Of a DNA stretch of 64,000 nucleotides, positions 46,932 to 55,004 are shown piece by piece. The notes under the pieces were generated by a model, which was given only the letters and a program-made list of their open reading frames with translations, did no database searches and was not told the DNA's origin. Position 1 is the stretch's first letter. Each line of letters begins with the position of its first letter. This DNA is from Verrucomicrobium sp. GAS474. Its GTDB lineage: Bacteria > Verrucomicrobiota > Verrucomicrobiia > Methylacidiphilales > GAS474. Made by a program: the position numbers and the translations under genes. Where the stretch lies: assembly GCF_900105685.1 (NCBI RefSeq), contig NZ_LT629781.1, positions 3,162,001 through 3,226,000 on the forward strand. The letters run 5' to 3'.

Positions 46932-47235
46932 GTTAAGGGAGGACCGTACCATGCGCTTCGGTCCCGGACCACTCATTCCCCGCCGTAAAAAGTGGCCCAG
47001 GATTTGCTTAACATCCGTCGAACGCTGTTTTCTCTGAATGGAAGACATTCCTAAAAAGATCAGGCAATGAATGCAGTTTCCTTGTAAAGCAATCGAAGTG
47101 ATATGGACTTGAACTCCTCCAACTCACGGCATATAAACATCCCGCTCGCTCAGGGTGGGGAAAATACCGCAAAAATGCGGTCGTCGGTTTGAGATTTGGA
47201 AAAGTGCGGCTAAGCTACAAACCTAATAACCTATC
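46932..47235. promoter_or_regulatory. Gene-free 304-base divergent region with a perfect inverted repeat
   Basis: AT-richer gap between the reductase and DUF4912 genes. It contains ACCGCA-AAAA-TGCGGT (47166-47181), six-base perfect arms around AAAA, 55 bases before the DUF4912 start, the same 6-4-6 geometry as the repeat before ptsH. No T run follows it, so an operator is more likely than a terminator. I see no ORF, RNA gene or clear promoter boxes otherwise. Confidence 0.5.
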
Positions 47236-48462
47236 ATGGCAAAGAAAACCTCTGAAGGAGCCTCGCGCCGCTCCCAGGCGCGGACGAAATCGGAACGGGT
47301 CGCCGCCGAAAAGGCCGCCCCGGTACTCCGCAAATCCCCCCGCGTCGCCGCCTCCCTCCGTCCCGCCGATCCGCAGCTCAGCGCCCGCCCCGTCGTCCAG
47401 TCGGTCGACCCCGAGGCCTACAAGTTTGTCCTGACCCCGCCGCCGATGGCTCATCACGAGGTTCCCGCCTACGAGCACCTCGGCGAGCTCCCCGAATCCT
47501 ACGGCACGAAGAAGGTCTATCTCGTCGCCCGCGATCCCTATTTCCTCTTCGCCTACTGGGACCTCACCGGCGACCAGTTCCGCGACCTCGCCCATCAGGC
47601 GAGCGACGGCAAGGTCTTCCTCGTCCTCCTCTCGGAGAACGGCAACCGCGTCCAGCAGATCGAGATCGGGCCGTGGGCGAAGCACTGGTACCTCCACACC
47701 CACAACCCCGGTGCGACCTACTACGCCGAGCTCGGCTTCTTCCGCGACGGGAAGTTCGAGGTCGTCTCCCGCTCCGGCAAGACGAAGACCCCGCGCGACA
47801 CCGTCTCGCCGAACACGAAGGGCCGCTTCGTCACCCTTCCCTTCCACATCCCCTTCCGCAACCTGCTGGAGATGATCCGCGCTCACATGAACCCGGGCGA
47901 GGAACTCGTCGAGACTCTCGGCCGCCTCCAGGAAGAGGGCTTCACCTTCCCCTTCGAGGTCTTCGAGAACGAGGCCGATCCCGGCGACGGCGTCTACGAC
48001 TACCTCGGCGACGAGATCCACCGCACCCACCGCGTCGGCTCCCACGACATCACCGAGGTCCTCCGCCGCCGCATGGAGCAGAACCGCAGCACCAGCTCCG
48101 GCCAGTGGCCCATCGTCGGCCCGATGCCGAGCAGCCACACCACCCCCTTGGGCTCCTCCTTCGGCGCGCCGCGGAACTTCTTCATGCACGTCAACGCGGA
48201 GCTGATCATCTACGGCGGCACCGATCCGAAGGCGAAGGTCCGCATCGACGGGCGGAACATCGCGCTGAAGGAAGACGGCACCTTCACCTTCCACTTCAAC
48301 CTCCCCGACGGCCAGTTCCACATCCCGATCGAGGCCGTTTCCCCCGACGGCGTCGAGCGGCGCTCGGCCCTCCTCTCCTTCCTCCGGTTGAGCGAGTTCA
48401 TCGGGCAGGTCGACGCCACCTCGCAGACGCCCCGCCCGGAACCCTTCGGCCGCTTCGCCTGA
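47236..48462 (+). CDS. DUF4912 domain protein
   Basis: Protein of 408 residues. A basic N-terminal tail (about 1-55, Lys/Arg/Ala-rich) precedes the DUF4912 domain (about 85-260): the segment YLVARDPYFLFAYWDLT is the hallmark, followed by WYLHTHNPGATYYAELGF. The C-terminal part (about 310-385) has an Ig/CBM-like beta pattern (AELIIYGGTDPKAKVRIDG, GTFTFHFNLPDG). No catalytic residues are known for the family. It often accompanies GH57 and glycogen-type genes, and a GH57 gene follows here after 102 bases, so a carbohydrate-binding or regulatory role in glucan metabolism is a fair guess. Confidence 0.85.
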   Translation: MAKKTSEGASRRSQARTKSERVAAEKAAPVLRKSPRVAASLRPADPQLSARPVVQSVDPEAYKFVLTPPPMAHHEVPAYEHLGELPESYGTKKVYLVARDPYFLFAYWDLTGDQFRDLAHQASDGKVFLVLLSENGNRVQQIEIGPWAKHWYLHTHNPGATYYAELGFFRDGKFEVVSRSGKTKTPRDTVSPNTKGRFVTLPFHIPFRNLLEMIRAHMNPGEELVETLGRLQEEGFTFPFEVFENEADPGDGVYDYLGDEIHRTHRVGSHDITEVLRRRMEQNRSTSSGQWPIVGPMPSSHTTPLGSSFGAPRNFFMHVNAELIIYGGTDPKAKVRIDGRNIALKEDGTFTFHFNLPDGQFHIPIEAVSPDGVERRSALLSFLRLSEFIGQVDATSQTPRPEPFGRFA

Positions 48463-48481
48463 TTCACGCCTTGCCTTGAAA

Positions 48482-48521
48482 TCGAGCTAAGTCGAACTAA
48501 GTCGAGCCAAGTCCAGCGCAG
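48482..48521. repeat. Four tandem 10-base repeats before the GH57 gene
   Basis: TCGAGCTAAG, TCGAACTAAG, TCGAGCCAAG and TCCAGCGCAG follow each other without gaps, the first three nearly identical and the last degenerate. The 10-base period puts each copy on the same face of the helix. The array ends 43 bases before the GH57 start and begins 19 bases after the DUF4912 stop. Confidence 0.7.
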
Positions 48522-48564
48522 CGATCCCCTCTCTTCCCACCGCCCACCCCGAAAACGTTCCCAT

Positions 48565-50154
48565 ATGCATTCCGAGCCTCAGGGCTATCTCTCGCTGATC
48601 CTCCACGCGCATCTTCCCTTCGTCCGCCACCCCGAGTACGAGAACTTCCTCGAGGAAGACTGGCTCTACGAAGCCATCACCGAGACCTACATCCCGCTCA
48701 TCAACATGATGGACGGGCTCATCGACGACGGCATCGACTTCCGCCTCACCATGTCGATGACGCCGCCGCTCTGCGCGATGCTCCTCGATCCCCTCCTCCA
48801 GGGCCGCTACCTCCGCGAGCTGGAGCGCCTGATCGAGCTCTCCCACAAGGAAATCGAGCGGACGAAGAACAATGCCGAGTTCCACGAGCTCGCCTGGTTC
48901 TACAAGAACATGCTCGAGAACTGCCGGTACGTCTTCGCCGACAAATACGGCCGGAACCTCATCACCGCGTTCAAGAAATTCCAGGACGCGGGCAAGCTCG
49001 AGATCATCACCTGCGGCGCCACCCACGGCTACCTGCCGCTGATGATGGACTACCCCGAGGCCGTCCGCGCCCAGATCCTCGTCGCCCGGGACCATTACCG
49101 GGAATGCTTCGGCCGGGACCCGCGCGGCATCTGGCTCCCCGAGTGCGCCTTCGTCCCCGGCCTCGACAAGTTCCTCCAGGAGGCCGAGATCCGCTGGTTC
49201 ACCGTCGACAGCCACGGCGTCCTCTTCGCCGAGCCCCGGCCCGCCTACGGCATCTTCGCCCCGATCTTCACCCCGAGCGGCCCCGCCGCCTTCGGCCGCG
49301 ACGTCGAGTCGAGCAAGCAGGTCTGGAGCGCCGAGGAAGGCTACCCGGGCGATGTCAACTACCGGGAATTCTACCGCGACGTCGGCTTCGACCTCGATTA
49401 CGACTACATCCGCCCCTACATCCAGCCGAACGGGCAGCGGAAATTCGTCGGCCTCAAATACTACAAGATCACCGGCAAGACCCCGCAGAAACAGGCCTAC
49501 CGCCCCCAGGTCGCCCGCGAGATCGCGGCCAGCCACGCCGGGAACTTCGTCTTCAACCGGCAGCAGCAGATCGAGCACCTGCGCGGCGTCATGGGCCGTC
49601 CCCCCATCGTCCTCGCCCCCTACGACGCGGAACTCTACGGCCATTGGTGGTTCGAGGGGCCGCAGTTCCTGAACTTCTTCCTCCGCAAGACCGCCTGCGA
49701 CCAGAACGTCTTCAAGACGATCACGCCGAGCGAATACCTCGCGAAGTACCCGACCCAGCAGATCGCCACCCCCTCGGCTTCCTCGTGGGGCGACAAGGGC
49801 TATTGGGAAGTCTGGCTCGGGCCGACCAACGACTGGATCTACACCCACCTCCACCGCGCCGCCGAGCGGATGATCTCGATCGCCCGCGCGAACGCGAACG
49901 CCTACGGCCTCACCGACCGCGCGCTGAAGCAGGCCGCCCGGGAACTCCTGCTCGCCCAGTCGAGCGACTGGGCCTTCATCATGAAGATGGGAACGATGGT
50001 CCCCTACGCCGTGAAGCGGACGAAGGACCACCTCCTCCGCTTCAACCGCATCTGCGACGAGATCGAGCGGAACCAGATCGACGAGGCCTTCCTCGGCAAC
50101 TGCGAGTGGCGGGACAATATCTTCCCGAACGTCAACTGGCGGTATTACCTCTAG
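48565..50154 (+). CDS. GH57 family glycoside hydrolase (1,4-alpha-glucan branching-enzyme type, DUF1957)
   Basis: Protein of 529 residues: LSLILHAHLPFVRHPE at the N-terminus, nucleophile Glu E193 in GIWLPECAF, and acid/base Asp D354 in APYDAELYGHWW. The C-terminal helical DUF1957 part contains SSWGDKGYWEVWL and the QSSDWAFIMKMG segment typical of GH57 branching enzymes. It probably forms alpha-1,6 branches in an alpha-glucan, though some relatives are amylases. It is convergent with a GT4 gene (9-base gap). Confidence 0.93.
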   Translation: MHSEPQGYLSLILHAHLPFVRHPEYENFLEEDWLYEAITETYIPLINMMDGLIDDGIDFRLTMSMTPPLCAMLLDPLLQGRYLRELERLIELSHKEIERTKNNAEFHELAWFYKNMLENCRYVFADKYGRNLITAFKKFQDAGKLEIITCGATHGYLPLMMDYPEAVRAQILVARDHYRECFGRDPRGIWLPECAFVPGLDKFLQEAEIRWFTVDSHGVLFAEPRPAYGIFAPIFTPSGPAAFGRDVESSKQVWSAEEGYPGDVNYREFYRDVGFDLDYDYIRPYIQPNGQRKFVGLKYYKITGKTPQKQAYRPQVAREIAASHAGNFVFNRQQQIEHLRGVMGRPPIVLAPYDAELYGHWWFEGPQFLNFFLRKTACDQNVFKTITPSEYLAKYPTQQIATPSASSWGDKGYWEVWLGPTNDWIYTHLHRAAERMISIARANANAYGLTDRALKQAARELLLAQSSDWAFIMKMGTMVPYAVKRTKDHLLRFNRICDEIERNQIDEAFLGNCEWRDNIFPNVNWRYYL

Positions 50155-50163
50155 GGTAATCGG

Positions 50164-51306
50164 TCAGGAGAACAGAATCCGCGCGGAGGCCGTCCAGTCC
50201 GGCTTCCGCGCCCATTCCTTCCCTGCCGCGCCCATGCGGGCGCGCAGGGCCTCGTCGGAAATCAGCCGGGCCAGCACCTTCGAGAGCGCGGTGACGTCCC
50301 CCTCCTCGACGAGGAGGCCCGTCTCCCCGTCCTTCACCGCCTCGTCGACGCCGCCGGAGCGGTAGCCGACCACCGCCTTGCCGAGCGCGCCCGCCTCCAG
50401 GTAGGTCATCCCGAAGCCTTCGACGCTCCGCGCGAGGGAACGGCTGCTCATCACGTAGAGATCGCACCGGGCGAACGCGCCGGCCATCTCCCCTTCGGGA
50501 ATTTCCCCGAGGTAGGCGAAGGGGACGTTTCCCTCGCGGCAGACCCGCTGGATCTCCCGCAGGTAGGAGGGATCGCCCGCGCCGCCCACCTCGTAGACCA
50601 AGCCGCGCCGCACCTCCGAAGGAAGGAGCGCCAAGGCCCGCGCCGTGTCGATCTGCCCCTTGCGCGGATGGAGCCGCGCCAGCGTGAGGATGCGGAACGG
50701 ACGGATCTCCAGCGGAGCCCGGGGCGAGGCTGCCTCCTCCTGCAACAGGCGGTCCGCATCGATCCGGATCGCCTCCCGCAAGGCGCAGGGAGCGACGACG
50801 ACCTTCTGCCCCGAGGTCAACAGGCCGCTCTCCTCCACCAACCGGGCCGCGCAACGGGAGGACGAATAGACCGCCCGCCCCGCCAGCCACCGCCGGGCCG
50901 CGCGGAACATCCCCGGGCTGCGGCGATAGCGGAGCGCCTCCGATCCGTGAAAGACCGGCACCGCGTCGACCTCCCGCAACAGGCCGAACCGGTGAAAATA
51001 AAGAAACGCGAGATGGGCCCCGACGCTCCCGAGGAAGAGCCGCTTCCCCCGGAATTCGCGCCGACGCCACCACAGCGCCGCCATGAAGCGGGCCTGGTCC
51101 CAGAACCGGAGCGAGCCCCGCCCGCCGAGCCGCCGGACCGGCACCCCGCGCCGGTCCTCCGCGCTGACCGCGCCGGGAGCCCAGACCTCGACGGGAATCC
51201 CCGCGGCAAAGGCCGCGTTGGCGACTTCGGCGCAAAACGTCCCGGCCCCGCCCCGGAAAGGGGCGTACTCGTGGGTGATGACGATGGAAGGCCACGCTGG
51301 TTTCAT
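50164..51306 (-). CDS. Family 4 glycosyltransferase
   Basis: GT-B enzyme of 380 residues. The N-terminal half starts with IVITHEYAPFRGGAGTF (a glycine-rich acceptor/phosphate loop); the C-terminal half has RILTLARLHPRKGQ and the E-x7-E donor-site motif EGFGMTYLEAGALGKAVVG. No membrane segment. The acceptor is unknown; proximity to the GH57 gene could point to glucan, and proximity to the ACP-dehydratase gene to lipid glycosylation. It is divergent from that gene across 84 bases. Confidence 0.9.
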   Translation of the reverse strand: MKPAWPSIVITHEYAPFRGGAGTFCAEVANAAFAAGIPVEVWAPGAVSAEDRRGVPVRRLGGRGSLRFWDQARFMAALWWRRREFRGKRLFLGSVGAHLAFLYFHRFGLLREVDAVPVFHGSEALRYRRSPGMFRAARRWLAGRAVYSSSRCAARLVEESGLLTSGQKVVVAPCALREAIRIDADRLLQEEAASPRAPLEIRPFRILTLARLHPRKGQIDTARALALLPSEVRRGLVYEVGGAGDPSYLREIQRVCREGNVPFAYLGEIPEGEMAGAFARCDLYVMSSRSLARSVEGFGMTYLEAGALGKAVVGYRSGGVDEAVKDGETGLLVEEGDVTALSKVLARLISDEALRARMGAAGKEWARKPDWTASARILFS

Positions 51307-51390
51307 AAGTTTTTTTGGAAAACAGGCGTTTTAACCTTTACGCATCCGGTGCGGGACTTAAATTTACCGTTCACAGTTTACTGGAGATCT

Positions 51391-52287
51391 ATGCCGTTGG
51401 ATGAGAAACAAGTTGCCGACCTGAAACAAGCCTTAAGACGTTGCAGGCCCGAAGTTTTTGAGGCTGTCCTGAAGTTCCGCAACGAGAACGAGGTCTCCCT
51501 CGCCCCCATGATCGTCAAGGGGATCATCGAGCGATACCTCCCCGCCGAGTCGAAGATCTCCATCGCCGACACGACTCCCGAAACCCTTCTGGCCGAAGAC
51601 CTCGGCATCGACTCCCTGACGATGCTCGAGATCGTCCTCTCCATCGAGGAGGCCCTCGGCTTCCGCATCGAGGACAGCGAGCTGCGGAACATCCGCACCA
51701 TGGGCGACGTCACCACCTTCATCAACAAGAAGATCTCCGGCGAGCCGACCGAGACCGCCTCCTCCGCCGTCGTGAAGAAGTACGACCGCGACAAGATCGC
51801 CCTCATCGTCCCCCAGCAGCCCCCCTTCCTCTTCATCGACGAGGCGACCATCGAGGGCGACTCCCTCACCGCCTCCTACCTCCTGAAGGGCGACGAGCTC
51901 TTCTTTGACGGCCACTTCAAGGACAACCCCGTCGTCCCCGCCGCCATCGTCTTCGAGGCCCTCGGCCAGGCCTGCTGCCTCTGGGTCCTCGACGAGGGCG
52001 CCAAGCGGCTCGACCATCCCGTCGCCAGCAACGAGGTCGTCTTCGCCTCCCTCGACGGCGCCTCCTTCCACAAGCGCGCCAAGCCGGGCGATCGCCTCGA
52101 CTTCGAGGCGAAGCTCCTCCGCCTCCGCGCCCCCGTCGCCCTCTTCGAGGGCGTCGTGAAGGTGAACGGGGCCAAGGTCGCCAAGATCAACAAGCTCATC
52201 CTCGCCTTCGGCGACATCGAGAGCCTGGAAAAAGCGGCCGAGGCCGCCGACGCCGAAGAGGCCGCCGCCGTCCCTGCCGCCGCCTAG
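51391..52287 (+). CDS. Acyl carrier protein fused to a FabZ-like 3-hydroxyacyl-ACP dehydratase
   Basis: Fusion of 298 residues with GGAG four bases before the ATG. Residues about 35-117 are an ACP: the phosphopantetheine Ser is S75 in DLGIDSLTML. A linker leads to a hotdog dehydratase (about 133-275) with PFLFID and HFKDNPVVPAA; His H175 and Glu E189 sit 14 apart, as the catalytic pair does in FabZ. The C-terminus is Ala/Glu-rich. Such a fusion would dehydrate 3-hydroxyacyl chains carried on its own ACP. It heads a mini fatty-acid set with the ketosynthase and SDR genes, separated from them by a terminator-like hairpin. Confidence 0.92.
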   Translation: MPLDEKQVADLKQALRRCRPEVFEAVLKFRNENEVSLAPMIVKGIIERYLPAESKISIADTTPETLLAEDLGIDSLTMLEIVLSIEEALGFRIEDSELRNIRTMGDVTTFINKKISGEPTETASSAVVKKYDRDKIALIVPQQPPFLFIDEATIEGDSLTASYLLKGDELFFDGHFKDNPVVPAAIVFEALGQACCLWVLDEGAKRLDHPVASNEVVFASLDGASFHKRAKPGDRLDFEAKLLRLRAPVALFEGVVKVNGAKVAKINKLILAFGDIESLEKAAEAADAEEAAAVPAAA

Positions 52288-52306
52288 GACTCCGTCCCGC
52301 CTCCCC

Positions 52307-52351
52307 AAAGACCCCGATCGGATTTGCATCCCGATCCGGGTCTTTTTTTTT
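52307..52351 (+). terminator. Intrinsic terminator between the ACP-dehydratase and ketosynthase genes
   Basis: Long hairpin: arms start AAAGACCC (from 52307) and end GGGTCTTT (to 52345), with one bulge near the middle and a TTGC loop, followed by a run of T to 52351. It lies 20 bases after the stop. The ketosynthase start is only 34 bases further, so downstream genes need read-through or a very short promoter. Confidence 0.8.
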
Positions 52352-52385
52352 GCATCGCCGCCCCTTCCCTGTACATTCAGTGCCT

Positions 52386-53663
52386 ATGCGTCGCGTCGTC
52401 GTCACCGGTCTCGGCTTCATCACCAGCATCGGGAATTCCCAGGCCCAGGTGCTCGAAAGCCTGCGCGAAACCAAAACCGGCGTCGGCCTCTTCGACGAAT
52501 TCGCCGGGGCCGACGTCCCCGTGAAGCTCGGCGGCATCATCAAGGACTTCGCCTTCCCCACCACCGATCCCGAGGACTGGACGATCCCCCCGGAATACAA
52601 GCTCGGCCGCGCCCAGCTCCGCTCCATGGGGCCGAACGCCATCTTCGGCTTCGCCGCCGTCCAGCAGGCCATCGCCGCCGCGGGCCTCGGCCCCGAACTC
52701 GTCTCCCATCCCCGCACCGGCCTCCTCTGCTCCTCCGCCGGTTCGATGTGGCTGATGTACGACCACCTCAACGTCATGGTCACCCGCGGCATCCAGAAGT
52801 GCCAGCCCCTCGGCATGGTCGCCTCGATCCCCGGCACCCTGAACATCAACCTCGGCGCGCTCTACAAGATCAAGGGCTCCTGCTGGGGCATCATCAGCGC
52901 CTGCGCCTCCTCCGCCCACGGCCTCGGCAGCGCCACCGACCTCATCCGCATGGGCCGCCAGGACGTCATGTTCGTCGTCGGGGCCGAGGACAACTCGAAG
53001 TTCACCGGCCTCCCCTTCGCGGGCATCCGCGCCCTCAGCGCCGCCACCGATCCGAAGCTCAGCCCCTGCGCCTTCGACCGGAAGCGCGACGGCTTCGTTT
53101 TCACCGGCGGCGGGGCGACCCTCGTCCTCGAGGAACTCGAACACGCTAAGAAGCGGAGCGCGAACATCCTCGCCGAGGTCGTCGGCTGGGGCGAGTCGTC
53201 CGACGGCTACAACATCATGGCCCCCGACCCGAGCGGCGACGGCCTCGCCCGCGCCATGCGCAACGCCCTCGACGACGCGAAGCTCAACCCCGCCGACATC
53301 GACTACATCAACGCCCACGCCACCTCGACCCCGCCCGGCGACATCGCCGAGATCGGCGCGATCAAGGCCGTCTTCGGCGCCACCACCGAGGGGAAGAAAG
53401 TTCCCTACGTCAGCAGCACGAAGAGCCTCACCGGCCACGGCCTCTGCCTCGCCGGGGCGCAGGAGGCGGGCTTCACCGTCCTCTCCCTCCTGGAGGGCTT
53501 CACCCCCGTCTCGGCGAACATCACCGAACTCGACCCCGGCTGTGCCGGCGTCCCCGTCGTCGACAAGCCCGTCGACGCCGCCCCCCGCTACGCCATGAGC
53601 AACTCGAGCGGCTTCGGCGGGGCCAACGTCAGCCTCCTCTTCAAGAAGTGGGAAGGGAGCTAA
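52386..53663 (+). CDS. Beta-ketoacyl-ACP synthase (KAS I/II-like)
   Basis: Condensing enzyme of 425 residues starting MRRVVVTGLGFITSIG. The catalytic triad is Cys-His-His: C173 (SACASSAH), H311 (NAHATSTPPGD) and H351 (KSLTGHGLCLAGAQE), all present, so it should be an active elongating ketosynthase rather than a chain-length factor. SGFGGANVS near the C-terminus is typical. There is no good ribosome-binding site, and the start lies just after a terminator-like hairpin. SDR follows by four bases. Probably acts in a dedicated lipid or polyene pathway with the ACP-dehydratase fusion. Confidence 0.93.
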   Translation: MRRVVVTGLGFITSIGNSQAQVLESLRETKTGVGLFDEFAGADVPVKLGGIIKDFAFPTTDPEDWTIPPEYKLGRAQLRSMGPNAIFGFAAVQQAIAAAGLGPELVSHPRTGLLCSSAGSMWLMYDHLNVMVTRGIQKCQPLGMVASIPGTLNINLGALYKIKGSCWGIISACASSAHGLGSATDLIRMGRQDVMFVVGAEDNSKFTGLPFAGIRALSAATDPKLSPCAFDRKRDGFVFTGGGATLVLEELEHAKKRSANILAEVVGWGESSDGYNIMAPDPSGDGLARAMRNALDDAKLNPADIDYINAHATSTPPGDIAEIGAIKAVFGATTEGKKVPYVSSTKSLTGHGLCLAGAQEAGFTVLSLLEGFTPVSANITELDPGCAGVPVVDKPVDAAPRYAMSNSSGFGGANVSLLFKKWEGS

Positions 53664-53667
53664 CGTC

Positions 53668-54516
53668 ATGAGCACCCCCAAGAAAGTCTTTCTCACCGGG
53701 GCCAGCGCCGGGATCGGCCTCCTCACCGCCCGCACCCTGGCCGCCCGGGGCCACCACGTCTGGGGCACCGCCCGGAAGCTCGAGAACCTCCCGACCGATC
53801 TTCCGAACTTCCACCCCGTCGTCCTGAACCTGAACGATCGAGAAGGCATCGCCGCCGCCTTCCTCGCCGCCGAGGCCGAGGCGGGCGGCACTTTCGACGT
53901 GCTGATCAACAACGCGGGAAGCGGCACCTTCGGCCCCCTCGAAGGTTTCTCCGACGACGAGTTCAAGGCCCAGCTCGACCTCCTCCTCTTCGGCCCCCTC
54001 GACCTCGTCCGCGCCGCCCTCCCCGCCATGCGGGCCGCCAATCGCGGCCTCATCGTCAACGTCGCCTCCCTCGCCACCGAGTTCCCCCTCCCCTTCCTCG
54101 CCCCCTACAGCATGAGCAAGGCCGCCCTCAGCGCGATGACCGAGGGCCTCGGCATCGAGCTCGCCCACACCGGCATCCGCCTCGTCGACCTCCGCCCCGG
54201 CGACTTCAGGACAAAGTTCCACGACTCGACCCGCCGCATCGAGCTGTCCCCCGCCCTCGCCGCCGCCTACGCCCCGAACCTCGAAGCCGCCTGGAACGCC
54301 ATCGACAAGAACATGAACAACGCGCCCGACCCGCAACAGGTCGCCGACGCCTTGGTCAGCATCGTCGAAGGAAAGACCAAGCGCCCCGTCGTCGCCGTGG
54401 GAGACATCTTCCAAGCCCGCATCGCCCCCTTCCTCGTCCGCCTCGCCCATCGCGCATGGGTGCAGTGGGGACTCAGGCTCTACTACGGGCTGAAGACGGC
54501 GAAGAAGGCCGGTTAA
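53668..54516 (+). CDS. Short-chain dehydrogenase/reductase
   Basis: Classical SDR of 282 residues: cofactor loop TGASAGIG, NNAG, catalytic Ser in NVASL and YSMSK with Tyr/Lys. TARK after the second strand suggests NADP use. A C-terminal extension (about 235-282) of hydrophobic/Arg character may contact membranes. GGGAG lies eight bases before the start. Being directly after the ketosynthase, it is likely the 3-ketoacyl reductase of the set, although many SDRs act on other carbonyls. Confidence 0.9.
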   Translation: MSTPKKVFLTGASAGIGLLTARTLAARGHHVWGTARKLENLPTDLPNFHPVVLNLNDREGIAAAFLAAEAEAGGTFDVLINNAGSGTFGPLEGFSDDEFKAQLDLLLFGPLDLVRAALPAMRAANRGLIVNVASLATEFPLPFLAPYSMSKAALSAMTEGLGIELAHTGIRLVDLRPGDFRTKFHDSTRRIELSPALAAAYAPNLEAAWNAIDKNMNNAPDPQQVADALVSIVEGKTKRPVVAVGDIFQARIAPFLVRLAHRAWVQWGLRLYYGLKTAKKAG

Positions 54517-54941
54517 GGAACATTCACGACGATATCGTCAGGAGTCCCAAACTTCCTGTCCTTGCCCGCCGAACGGATCGCCGTGATGCCTTTGTCGTCG
54601 CCCACCATTTCGTAGGGTGTCCCCCAAAGATCAAGCACCTGATCTCCCAAGGGAATATCGCGCTTGTGAAATTCCATGTAGATAATTCCTCTCGGATTAT
54701 CCCCGAGGAAGGCACGATAAACTCTTTGATTATCTCCCGTTAGATTTTGGCCGTAATCCGCCTTGTAGTTGAGAAGACCTGTCCTCAGTTGCTCCATGAG
54801 GGCATGGTTATTTGTATTTTCAGCCGCTTTTAATCCCGTGCCTCGGCTGGTAGCCGGGAATGTGAAAAAATCCAAAAGCAGAAGCCCCACGGTAAGAAGC
54901 AGCACCCACACCACTATCTTGGGCCAACGCTTGGCGCTCAT
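54513..54941 (-). CDS. Pseudopilin-like (GspG-type C-terminus) secreted or membrane protein
   Basis: About 142 residues from the ATG at 54941 (others at 54950 or a TTG at 54977 are possible). One N-terminal membrane helix (KIVVWVLLLTVGLLLL) precedes a helical part. The C-terminus DLWGTPYEM..GKDRKFGTPDDI strongly resembles GspG-type pseudopilins, where such Asp residues bind calcium. The usual prepilin GFTLIE site is absent, so it is not a standard pseudopilin. Lower GC than its neighbours. It overlaps the SDR stop by four bases (convergent). Confidence 0.75.
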   Translation of the reverse strand: MSAKRWPKIVVWVLLLTVGLLLLDFFTFPATSRGTGLKAAENTNNHALMEQLRTGLLNYKADYGQNLTGDNQRVYRAFLGDNPRGIIYMEFHKRDIPLGDQVLDLWGTPYEMVGDDKGITAIRSAGKDRKFGTPDDIVVNVP

Positions 54942-55004
54942 GTAGCACATTCTATCATCATAGAACGCCGAGAGCAAGAGAGTCCGCCTTTCGCAGAAAA
55001 TGGC

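Noticed and set aside
50668-51390. N-terminal extension of the ACP-dehydratase gene
   Set aside because: It is antisense to the GT4 gene and low complexity; the ATG at 51391 has a GGAG site.
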